Source of the DNA: Pseudomonas veronii
GTDB taxonomy: Bacteria > Pseudomonadota > Gammaproteobacteria > Pseudomonadales > Pseudomonadaceae
Assembly: GCF_001439695.1 (NCBI RefSeq)
Contig: NZ_JYLL01000012.1
Location: forward strand, 62,001-126,000
Reading direction: 5' to 3'
Length of the DNA: 64,000 nt
The stretch's first letter is position 1. Every line of letters begins with the position of its first letter. The notes beneath the pieces are model-generated. The model ran no database searches. It saw only the letters and a program-made list of their open reading frames with translations, and had not been told where the DNA came from. Shown piece after piece: positions 33,966-40,964 of the stretch. A program made the translations under genes and the position numbers.

Positions 33966-34862
33966 ATGAGCCGAGACCTCCCGCCCCTTAACGCCCTGCG
34001 CGCCTTCGAAGCCACGGCCCGCCTCAACAGTGTGAGCCAGGCGGCTGAGCAGTTGCACGTCACCCATGGCGCCGTGAGCCGCCAGCTTAAAGTGCTGGAA
34101 GAACATTTGGGGGTCAGCCTGTTCGTCAAGGAAGGGCGCGGCCTCAAACTCACAGATGCCGGCGTGCGTCTGCGCGATGCGAGTGCCGAGGCGTTCGAGC
34201 GGTTAAGGGAGGTGTGCGCGCAAATTACCCAAAGCAGCGCCGATGCACCGTTCGTCCTCGGCTGTTCGGGCAGTTTGCTGGCGCGCTGGTTCATTCCGCG
34301 CCTGGGCCGCTTGAATGCCGACCTGCCCGATCTGCGCTTGCACCTGTCGGCGGGTGAAGGTGATCTGGACCCGCGCCGCCCCGGCCTGGATGCCCTGCTG
34401 TTGTTCGCCGAACCGCCGTGGCCGGCGGATATGCAGGTGTACGAGCTGGCCAGCGAACGCATCGGCCCGGTCATGAGCCCGCGTTTCGCCGGTTACGAAC
34501 GCCTGCGCGACGCCCCGGCCACGGCGCTGTGCGGCGAAGCGCTGTTGCACACCACGTCTCGCCCGCAGGCCTGGCCCAGCTGGGCGCAGCAACACGGGAT
34601 CGAACCCGGTGCGTTAAAACTCGGCCAGGGGTTTGAGCATTTGTATTACTTGCTGGAAGCGGCGGTTGCGGGGCTGGGTGTGGCGATCGCGCCGGAGCCG
34701 CTGGTGGCGGAGGACGTGCGCGCCGGTCGCCTGGTGGCGCCGTGGGGTTTCACGCAAACCCCGGCGCACCTGGCTTTGTGGCTACCCAAGCGCGCCGCGG
34801 ACGGGCGCGCTCGGCAATTGGCGCAATGGCTCAAGGCTGAGCTGTCGCGCCAGCCGGTATAG
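33966..34862 (+). CDS. trpI: LysR-type activator of trpBA
   Basis: A 298-residue LysR regulator, close to GcvA in type. The DNA-binding domain is LNALRAFEATARLNSVSQAA and VTHGAVSRQLKVLEEHLG. The effector domain follows from about residue 90. The divergent position next to trpBA identifies it as TrpI, which responds to indoleglycerol phosphate. Only 111 bases separate the two starts. Confidence 0.93.
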   Translation: MSRDLPPLNALRAFEATARLNSVSQAAEQLHVTHGAVSRQLKVLEEHLGVSLFVKEGRGLKLTDAGVRLRDASAEAFERLREVCAQITQSSADAPFVLGCSGSLLARWFIPRLGRLNADLPDLRLHLSAGEGDLDPRRPGLDALLLFAEPPWPADMQVYELASERIGPVMSPRFAGYERLRDAPATALCGEALLHTTSRPQAWPSWAQQHGIEPGALKLGQGFEHLYYLLEAAVAGLGVAIAPEPLVAEDVRAGRLVAPWGFTQTPAHLALWLPKRAADGRARQLAQWLKAELSRQPV

Positions 34863-34870
34863 CCGGCAGA

Positions 34871-35197
34871 TCAGTTACCGCGTTTGCACAAAAGGTAAGC
34901 CGCCAGCAGGCCCAGCGCGCCAACGGCAACGCCGGCGGTAGTCCATGGGTGTTCTTGTGCGTAGTCCCGGGTCGCCACGCCGGTTTCGCGGATTTTGACT
35001 TTGCTTTCTTCGTAGGCGTCGCTGATCAGGTGACGAGAATGCTTGAGCGCGTTCTCGGCATTGCTTTTCAGGGCCTTCAGAGTCTTGAGCGACTCATCGG
35101 ATGCGTCGTCCTTGAGGCTCTCTAGGGACTTGAGCAGGCTCGAAATCTCGGCTTCCATGCTTTCCAGCGACGCTTTGCGTAAAGAGGTGTTGGCCAT
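34871..35197 (-). CDS. DUF883 family protein (ElaB/YqjD-like, membrane-anchored)
   Basis: A 108-residue protein with a long amphipathic helical region (SLLKSLESLKDDASDESLKT..., about residues 5-75). A C-terminal membrane anchor with glycines (TTAGVAVGALGLLAAYLLCK) follows. This is the layout of ElaB/YqjD, stationary-phase inner-membrane proteins that bind ribosomes. It is convergent with trpI at a distance of eight bases. Confidence 0.88.
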   Translation of the reverse strand: MANTSLRKASLESMEAEISSLLKSLESLKDDASDESLKTLKALKSNAENALKHSRHLISDAYEESKVKIRETGVATRDYAQEHPWTTAGVAVGALGLLAAYLLCKRGN

Positions 35198-35353
35198 GTG
35201 GACTCTCCTGAAGTGATTAGGTGGCGTGTGTAGATACCGACTACGGCCATTTCAGAAAGTGCAGTAAATCTGAACTTTCGAGTAGGAACGGTCGCCAGAA
35301 GCAGTATGAGCTTTGACTGCTAGGCTTTATTGACGACCCTCAGGAGAAACGCC

Positions 35354-35569
35354 ATGTCTGATCATCACACTTACAAGAAAGTCGAATTGGTGGGTTCGTC
35401 CACCACCAGCATCGAAGAGGCGATCAACAACGCCCTGGCTGAAGCCAGCAAGAGCATCAAGCATTTGGAGTGGTTCGAGGTGACCGAAACCCGTGGCCAT
35501 ATCAAGGACGGCAAGGCTGCGCACTTCCAGGTTACATTGAAGGTGGGGTTCCGAATTGCCAGTAGTTGA
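35354..35569 (+). CDS. Dodecin
   Basis: A 71-residue protein with the dodecin pattern: YKKVELVGSSTTSIEEAINN, then ALAEASKSIKHLEWFEVTE, then TRGHIKDGKAAHFQVTLKVGF. The conserved W in HLEWFEV stacks on the bound flavin. Dodecins assemble as hollow 12-mers that store riboflavin, FMN or related cofactors. GGAG lies upstream of ATG 35354; an in-frame start eight codons earlier is less likely. It is transcribed alone. Confidence 0.93.
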   Translation: MSDHHTYKKVELVGSSTTSIEEAINNALAEASKSIKHLEWFEVTETRGHIKDGKAAHFQVTLKVGFRIASS

Positions 35570-35684
35570 TCTAAGCCGTTGAACTTGCCGGCTGGCCGAT
35601 TGCCATAACCTGCGCTACAACCAATGGGGGCCGATGCGACCAGCGTCGGCACGCTCGTTTCGATCAGCGCAAGGGAAGTGACGG

Positions 35685-35909
35685 ATGAAGAAGTTCTTGT
35701 TAGCAGTAGGTTTGTTGAGCATGGCGGGCACCGTGCTGGCGGCGGGCAAGCCGTGTGAAGAGCTGAAAAGCGAAATTGCCGCGAAAATCGACGCCAAGGG
35801 TGCTTCGGGTTATTCGCTGGAAGTGGTGGCTAAAGGCGCTGCGGCTGACGGCAAGGTGGTTGGCACCTGTGAAGGCGGCACCAAGGAAATCGTCTACAAG
35901 CGCGGTTAA
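35685..35909 (+). CDS. DUF1161 family small periplasmic protein (copy 1)
   Basis: A 74-residue secreted protein. The signal peptide MKKFLLAVGLLSMAGTVLAA is followed by CEELKSEIAAKIDAKG, YSLEVVAKG, VVGTCEGGTKEIVYKRG. Two cysteines, one in each half, probably form a disulfide. It is a paralogue of the protein at 37761-38000. The function is unknown. A terminator follows 17 bases after the stop. Confidence 0.85.
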   Translation: MKKFLLAVGLLSMAGTVLAAGKPCEELKSEIAAKIDAKGASGYSLEVVAKGAAADGKVVGTCEGGTKEIVYKRG

Positions 35910-35926
35910 TCGCGCGTTGCAGACAT

Positions 35927-35956
35927 AAAAAACCGACGCGCGCGTCGGTTTTTTTT
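35927..35956. terminator. Bidirectional terminator after DUF1161 copy 1
   Basis: AAAAAACCGACGCG pairs with CGCGTCGGTTTTTT with almost no loop, and further T residues follow. It lies between the convergent DUF1161 and luciferase-like monooxygenase genes. Confidence 0.9.
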
Positions 35957-35968
35957 CGCCTGCCAGAT

Positions 35969-36970
35969 TTAGCCCTTCATCAACTGCGCGAGCAGTTCGT
36001 AGGAATGAATCCGGTCGGCGTGTTCGTACAGGTCGCAGGTAAAGATCAGCTCGTCGGCGCCGGTCTGTTCGACCAGTACTTCCAGTTTGGCGCGGATCTT
36101 CGCCGGGCTGCCGACCATCGCCAGGCCGAGGAAGCTGCCCACCGCGTCTTTTTCATGGGGCAGCCACAGGCCGTCCATGCTTTCCACCGGCGGACGCTGC
36201 ACCAGGCTCTGCCCGCGCATCAGCGCCAGGATGCGTTGGTAGACGGAAGTGGCCAGGTAATCGGCCTGTTCGTCGGTATCCGCCGCGACCAACGGAAGGC
36301 CGAGCATTACGTAAGGCTTGTCCAGAACGGCCGAAGGCTTGAAGTGATTGCGGTACACACGAATCGCCTCATGCATCAAGCGCGGTGCGAAATGCGAGGC
36401 AAAGGCGTAGGGCAAGCCGCGCTCCCCCGCCAACTGTGCGCTGAACAGGCTGGACCCGAGCAGCCACACCGGGACGTTGGTGCCGGTGCCGGGAACCGCG
36501 ATCACCCGCTGGTCGGGCGTGCGCGGGCCGAGGTAGGCCATCAATTCGGCCACGTCTTCGGGGAAGTCGTCGGCGCTGCCGGAGCGCTCACGGCGCAGGG
36601 CGCGGGCGGTCATCTGGTCGGAACCGGGCGCACGGCCCAGGCCCAGGTCGATCCGGCCGGGGTACAGGCTTTCCAGGGTGCCGAATTGTTCGGCGATCAC
36701 CAGCGGTGCATGGTTGGGCAGCATCACGCCGCCGGAGCCGACGCGGATGGTCGAAGTGCCGCCGGCCAGGTAACCGAGCAATACCGAGGTGGCCGAGCTG
36801 GCGATGCCGTCCATGTTGTGGTGTTCCGCCACCCAGAAGCGGTTGTAGCCAAACTTTTCCACATGCTGGGCCAGGTCCAGGGAATTGCGCAACGACTGCG
36901 CGGCGCTGCCGTTGGCCCGCACGGGCACCAGGTCGAGGGTCGAGAACTTCACGTCGGACAGCGATTTCAT
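35969..36970 (-). CDS. Luciferase-like (LLM class) flavin monooxygenase
   Basis: A 333-residue TIM-barrel flavin enzyme of the bacterial luciferase superfamily (YhbW-like group). Signatures are YNRFWVAEHHNMDGIASSAT, IRVGSGGVMLPNHAPLVIAE and YPGRIDLGLGRAPGSD, with WLLGSSLFSAQLAGERGLPY as the FMN-side block. The start at ATG 36970 (MKSLSDVKFSTLDLVPV) fits the family; the 22-residue upstream extension is arginine-rich and unlikely. The substrate is unknown. Confidence 0.9.
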   Translation of the reverse strand: MKSLSDVKFSTLDLVPVRANGSAAQSLRNSLDLAQHVEKFGYNRFWVAEHHNMDGIASSATSVLLGYLAGGTSTIRVGSGGVMLPNHAPLVIAEQFGTLESLYPGRIDLGLGRAPGSDQMTARALRRERSGSADDFPEDVAELMAYLGPRTPDQRVIAVPGTGTNVPVWLLGSSLFSAQLAGERGLPYAFASHFAPRLMHEAIRVYRNHFKPSAVLDKPYVMLGLPLVAADTDEQADYLATSVYQRILALMRGQSLVQRPPVESMDGLWLPHEKDAVGSFLGLAMVGSPAKIRAKLEVLVEQTGADELIFTCDLYEHADRIHSYELLAQLMKG

Positions 36971-37119
36971 AAGCCTGCTTCTCCAATAAGGGCGCAGGTT
37001 TCTTAGACGAACCAAAACCTGCCGCTTCATGTGCATGTTCTATGCAATGAGGGCATATACCCGAGATTCAATAGGTCGTGCGAAATTTCCTACTTTGTTG
37101 CTAGGTTTCTCTTACAAGT

Positions 37120-37147
37120 GAACTTTGCCAAAGCATCTATCCTCAGA
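37120..37147 (+). promoter_or_regulatory. AlgU (sigma-22/sigma-E type) promoter of osmC
   Basis: GAACTT at 37120-37125 and TCAGA at 37143-37147 are separated by 17 bases, matching the GAACTT-N16/17-TCnnA pattern of AlgU promoters. The osmC ATG is 40 bases downstream of the -10 element. AlgU control of osm-type genes is known in P. aeruginosa. Confidence 0.65.
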
Positions 37148-37186
37148 ACCCTTACTGACGCAAAACCATCGTTTGAGGAGACTGCT

Positions 37187-37618
37187 ATGAGTATCGTTAA
37201 AAAAGCATCCGCGCATTGGGAAGGTGATCTGAAGACAGGCCTGGGTTCCATCTCCACGGAAACCGGCGTGCTGCGCGAAGCGCCCTACGGCTTCAAGGCC
37301 CGTTTCGAGGGCGGCAAGGGCACCAACCCTGAAGAGTTGATCGGTGCGGCCCACGCTGGCTGTTTCTCCATGGCGTTTTCCATGATTCTCGGCGACGCCG
37401 GGCTCAAGGCTGACAGCATCGACACCCAGGCCGAAGTGACCCTGGACCAGGTCGACGGTGGTTTTGCGATCACCGCTGTACACCTGATCCTCAATGCCAA
37501 GATTCCCGGCGCGAGCCAGGCGCAGTTCGATGAGCTGAGCAAAAAGGCCAAGGAAGGGTGCCCAGTGTCCAAGGTGCTGAACGCGAAAATCAGCCTGGAC
37601 GCCACCCTCGTCGACTGA
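37187..37618 (+). CDS. osmC: OsmC family peroxiredoxin
   Basis: A 143-residue hydroperoxide reductase of the OsmC/Ohr fold. The two catalytic cysteines are C59 (AAHAGCFSMAFS) and C125 (AKEGCPVSKVLN), with the conserved R39 (FKARFEGGKGTNPEELIG). The FKARFEGG and HAGCFSMA pattern supports OsmC proper over Ohr. It detoxifies organic peroxides during osmotic or envelope stress. GAGGAG lies upstream of ATG 37187. An AlgU-type promoter is just upstream and a REP hairpin just after. Confidence 0.92.
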   Translation: MSIVKKASAHWEGDLKTGLGSISTETGVLREAPYGFKARFEGGKGTNPEELIGAAHAGCFSMAFSMILGDAGLKADSIDTQAEVTLDQVDGGFAITAVHLILNAKIPGASQAQFDELSKKAKEGCPVSKVLNAKISLDATLVD

Positions 37619-37628
37619 CACAGCCTTA

Positions 37629-37658
37629 GGTGAGAGGGGGCTTGCTCCCTCCCACATT
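37629..37658. repeat. Single REP hairpin after osmC
   Basis: GGTGAGAGGGGGCTTGCTCC runs into CCCTCCCACATT, a REP unit with an imperfect stem. It starts 11 bases after the osmC stop and may act as a transcript 3' end. Confidence 0.7.
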
Positions 37659-37760
37659 CAGTTGTGCGTTAAATCAGAACTCGTGTTTCCCCGATGTGGT
37701 CCTATAGCCTATGCAGCCATAGGCGCACATTCGTGCGCGTGCATTCAGGGAGCTTCACAC

Positions 37761-38000
37761 ATGAAACGTTTTGTCTTGGCGATCATCTGCGGTGTATTGG
37801 CCACATCGGCTGTGGCCGCGCCCAAAGACTGCGAAGAACTCAGGAAAGAGATCGAAGTGAAGATCCAGGCCAAGGCGATTCCGTCCTACACCCTGGAAAT
37901 CGTCAGCAAGGAAGAAGCCGACAAGCACGATGTCGCCATGGTCGTAGGCACGTGTGAGAACGGTACCAAGGCAATCATCTACCAGAAGAACAATGACTGA
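37761..38000 (+). CDS. DUF1161 family small periplasmic protein (copy 2)
   Basis: A 79-residue secreted protein. The signal peptide MKRFVLAIICGVLATSAVAA precedes CEELRKEIEVKIQAKAIPSY, TLEIVSKEEA, VVGTCENGTKAIIYQK. It is clearly paralogous to the copy at 35685 (same Cys positions, same TLEIV/SLEVV and GTCE blocks). The function is unknown. Its stop directly abuts the stop of the convergent lipoprotein gene. Confidence 0.85.
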   Translation: MKRFVLAIICGVLATSAVAAPKDCEELRKEIEVKIQAKAIPSYTLEIVSKEEADKHDVAMVVGTCENGTKAIIYQKNND

Positions 38001-38423
38001 TCAGATGCAGTTCACGCTGCGCTCCTGCGCCAATAACTGACGCGCGGCGTTGTACAGCCGGATATTCGGTGTGTAGGACAACGAGCGCCCCTCCAGGCGA
38101 TAACGCTGGCCTGCCTCGAAGTGGTCGTACTGCAAGGTCATGAAACAGGTCCGGTCCTGGGTCTGCGACAACCCGCCAAAGCTGCCGCCGGTCGGCACTT
38201 CGAAATCAAACCGCACCATCAACTCGTGACTGCCCGGCGGGACCTGGAAGAAGCGCCCGTCGTTGAGGTTTTTCCCATCCAGACGTTGGGCCATCACCAG
38301 CTTGGCCCCCGGTGTCGGGGTGGCGAAATCGACCCAGGCCTGTTGCGCGTCCATCGGCGGGATGGGTGGTAAAGCACAGGCGCTGAGCAACAGGGCGGCG
38401 ATGGGAAGCACTAGCTGGCGCAT
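38001..38423 (-). CDS. Putative lipoprotein
   Basis: A 140-residue protein with a lipoprotein signal: MRQLVLPIAALLLSAC, with C16 as the likely lipidated residue. The mature part begins with proline-rich LPPIPPMD and has a beta-rich body (RFFQVPPGSHELMVRFDFEV, GQRYRLEGRSLSY). I know no function for this family. It is convergent with DUF1161 copy 2 (no gap) and divergent from the aminopeptidase gene. Confidence 0.75.
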   Translation of the reverse strand: MRQLVLPIAALLLSACALPPIPPMDAQQAWVDFATPTPGAKLVMAQRLDGKNLNDGRFFQVPPGSHELMVRFDFEVPTGGSFGGLSQTQDRTCFMTLQYDHFEAGQRYRLEGRSLSYTPNIRLYNAARQLLAQERSVNCI

Positions 38424-38533
38424 GGCGGGCACTCAACACAAGGAGAGCCTTGAGTATAAACGCGCTACGCCATGGAAAAACGCCGGGCAGTCACGATAGG
38501 CTGGCGAGCCAATTACCCAGGAGCAGTCGCGGC

Positions 38534-39577
38534 ATGATCAGGCGTTTTCTTCCAGGGTTGTGGTGGGTGCTGCTCAGCGGTTGTTCCAGCGTCGATTACT
38601 ACGGCCAATTGGCCAGCGGCCAGTGGCAGTTGCTGCAGGCTCGGGAGCCGGTGGCCAAGGTGATTGCCGACCCGGCGCGGCCGCAACAGTTACGTGAGCA
38701 CTTGGTGCAATCGCAAAAGGCGCGCACGTTCGCCAGCGAGCAGTTGCACCTGCCTGACAATCAGAGTTACCGGTTGTACGCCGATATTGGCCGGCCTTAT
38801 GTGGTCTGGAATGTTTTTGCCACGCAGGAATTTTCCTTGTCGGCGCAAAATCACTGCTTTCCCATCGCTGGCTGTGTCGCCTATCGCGGTTATTACAGCC
38901 AGGGCGCGGCGCGGGGTGAGGCGGCGTTGCTCAAGCAACAAGGCATGGACGTGTCGATTGGCGGCGTCGAGGCCTATTCCACCTTGGGTTGGTTCAATGA
39001 CCCGATCATGAGTTCGATGCTGGGCTGGGGCGACGAGCGCCTGGCCACGTTGATTTTTCACGAGCTGGCGCACCAACGCTTTTACGTGAAGGACGACACC
39101 GAGTTCAACGAGTCCTTTGCCACCTTCGTCGAGCAGGAAGGCACGCGCCAATGGCGCGCCGCCCGTGGCCTGGCGCCGATCGGCAGCGCGGCGCTGCAGC
39201 AGCGTGACCAATTTACCCAGTTGCTCCTCGATACTCGCAAACGTCTGGAAACACTCTACGCCCAGCCCTTGGCGGCCGATGCGATGCGGCGGGCCAAGGC
39301 GGCTGAATTCGAGCGTTTGCGCAGCGACTACCGGCGGGTGCGGGACAGTCAGTGGGGCGGCGACAAGCGTTATGACGCCTGGATGAACCTGCCGATGAAC
39401 AATGCGCGGCTTTTACCGTTCGGGCTGTATGACCAGTGGGTGCCGGCATTTGCGGCGTTGTTCCGGCAGGAAGGCGGGGATTGGCTGAAGTTCTATGCGG
39501 CAGTGGAGCGGATGGGCCAACTACCGGTGGCACAGCGTAAGGCAGCGTTGAGGCAGTTGGAAGGTGTTGGCCGGTAG
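38534..39577 (+). CDS. Lipoprotein aminopeptidase (PF10023, DUF2265 type)
   Basis: A 347-residue predicted zinc metallopeptidase. The signal sequence MIRRFLPGLWWVLLSGCSS places a lipid on C17. The HEXXH motif is H176ELAHQRFYVKDD, followed by FNESFATFVEQEG, whose glutamate could be the third zinc ligand. An in-frame start 28 codons upstream would bury the lipobox, so ATG 38534 is chosen. Named aminopeptidase by family only; the substrate is unproven. A REPIN follows. Confidence 0.85.
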   Translation: MIRRFLPGLWWVLLSGCSSVDYYGQLASGQWQLLQAREPVAKVIADPARPQQLREHLVQSQKARTFASEQLHLPDNQSYRLYADIGRPYVVWNVFATQEFSLSAQNHCFPIAGCVAYRGYYSQGAARGEAALLKQQGMDVSIGGVEAYSTLGWFNDPIMSSMLGWGDERLATLIFHELAHQRFYVKDDTEFNESFATFVEQEGTRQWRAARGLAPIGSAALQQRDQFTQLLLDTRKRLETLYAQPLAADAMRRAKAAEFERLRSDYRRVRDSQWGGDKRYDAWMNLPMNNARLLPFGLYDQWVPAFAALFRQEGGDWLKFYAAVERMGQLPVAQRKAALRQLEGVGR

Positions 39578-39583
39578 GGCCTC

Positions 39584-39657
39584 ATCGGGAGCAGGCCCCC
39601 TCCCACATTTGGCCTGCGTACACGGATCAAAATGTGGGAGGGAGCTTGCTCCCGATA
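39584..39657. repeat. REPIN in outward-facing arrangement
   Basis: ATCGGGAGCAGGCCCCCTCC at the left and GGGAGGGAGCTTGCTCCCGAT at the right flank only about 22 bases. The REP units point the other way compared with 9255 and 61416 (CCCACATTT inward). It lies between the convergent aminopeptidase and HAD genes. Confidence 0.85.
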
Positions 39658-39663
39658 GCGCCC

Positions 39664-40323
39664 TCAAGGCCGCTGCAAAAACGCCTGATGCATCTGCGCC
39701 AGCGTCTCGAAATGCCAGGTCGGCGCTTCGGCACTCAGCTCTTCGAAACTGCCGAACCCATACCCGACCGCCGCCGAATCCAGCCCATTGCTGCGCGCCC
39801 CGATCAAGTCATGCTTGCGGTCGCCGATCATCAAGGTGGTGGCCGGGTCCAGGCGTTCTTCGCGCATCAAGTGGGCGATCAGCTCGACCTTGTTGGTGCG
39901 CGTGCCGTCCAGTTCGCTGCCGTAGATCACCTTGAAGTGCTTGGCAAAATCGAAATGACGGGCGATCTCGCGGGCAAATTCCCACGGCTTGGAGGTGGCC
40001 ACGTACAGCTGACGCCCCTGGCTGTTGAGGGCTTCGAGCAGCGGCATCACCCCGTCGAACACGCGGTTTTCATACAAACCGATGACTTTGAAGCGTTCAC
40101 GGTAGAAATTCACCGCTTCCCAGGCCTTGGCTTCGTCGAAATCGTAGAACTGCATGAAGGCTTGCAGCAACGGGGGCCCGATGAAATGTTCCAGTTGGGT
40201 GATGTCCGGCTCATCGATACCGAGTTTGCCCAGCGCGTACTGGATCGAACGGGTAATGCCCTCGCGCGGGTCGGTCAGGGTGCCGTCCAGGTCGAACAGT
40301 ACGGTTTGATGGTGCAGAGTCAT
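39664..40323 (-). CDS. HAD-superfamily hydrolase, phosphoglycolate phosphatase-like
   Basis: A 219-residue HAD-IA phosphatase. Motif I is VLFDLDGTLTDPREGI, motif II YVATSKPWEFA, and motif IV MIGDRKHDLIGARSNG. A helical cap (about residues 18-85) suits small phosphometabolites. The substrate cannot be told from sequence. Its ATG overlaps the stop of the gamma-carbonic anhydrase gene by four bases, so they form a two-gene operon. Confidence 0.88.
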   Translation of the reverse strand: MTLHHQTVLFDLDGTLTDPREGITRSIQYALGKLGIDEPDITQLEHFIGPPLLQAFMQFYDFDEAKAWEAVNFYRERFKVIGLYENRVFDGVMPLLEALNSQGRQLYVATSKPWEFAREIARHFDFAKHFKVIYGSELDGTRTNKVELIAHLMREERLDPATTLMIGDRKHDLIGARSNGLDSAAVGYGFGSFEELSAEAPTWHFETLAQMHQAFLQRP

Positions 40324-40862
40324 TGATCGAATCCCTCGGCCAGGTGCAGGTCCTTGAGCTTCACGTAGTTCGCTGCGCTGTAGGTGAAAAACGCGCGTTC
40401 CTTGTCAGTCAGTTCGCGGATCTGTTTAACCGGGCTGCCGACGTACAAGAAGCCGCTTTCAAGTCTCTTGCCCGGCGGCACCAGGCTGCCGGCGCCGATG
40501 ATCACGTCGTCTTCGACCACGGCGCCGTCCATCACGATGCTGCCCATGCCGATCAGGATGCGATTGCCGACGGTGCAGCCGTGCAGCATGACTTTGTGGG
40601 CGATGGTCACGTCGTCGCCGATCAGCAGCGCAAAACCATCGGGATTGAACGGCCCGGCGTGGGTAATGTGCAGCACGCAGCCGTCCTGCACGCTGGTGCG
40701 CGCGCCGATGCGGATGCGGTGCATGTCGCCGCGGATCACCGTCAGCGGCCAAACCGAGCTGTCGTCGCCGATTTCGACATCGCCGATCACCACCGCCGAA
40801 ATATCGACAAAAGCCCCGGCGCCCAGGCTTGGCGTGTGGTTCTGATAGGTGCGAAGGGTCAC
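40320..40862 (-). CDS. Gamma-carbonic anhydrase family protein
   Basis: A 180-residue left-handed beta-helix built from hexapeptide repeats (VVIGDVEIGDDSSVWPL, VTIAHKVMLHGCTVGNRILIG, IVMDGAVVEDDVIIGAGSLV). Three histidines (LHITHAGP, TIAHKVMLHG) are in place to bind the metal in a trimer. It starts at GTG 40862 with GAGAGG just upstream. Relatives include YrdA and Cam-like enzymes, and several lack activity, so carbonic anhydrase function is probable but unproven. Confidence 0.88.
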   Translation of the reverse strand: MTLRTYQNHTPSLGAGAFVDISAVVIGDVEIGDDSSVWPLTVIRGDMHRIRIGARTSVQDGCVLHITHAGPFNPDGFALLIGDDVTIAHKVMLHGCTVGNRILIGMGSIVMDGAVVEDDVIIGAGSLVPPGKRLESGFLYVGSPVKQIRELTDKERAFFTYSAANYVKLKDLHLAEGFDQ

Positions 40863-40964
40863 GATAGCCTCTCTCTCTTCTGCTGATAGCTGCGGTGGAC
40901 GTTGATTGTAATTAAGATGGCCCCATCTTTGTTCTTACATGTTTCTTCAGCCAAGGTGCCAACC

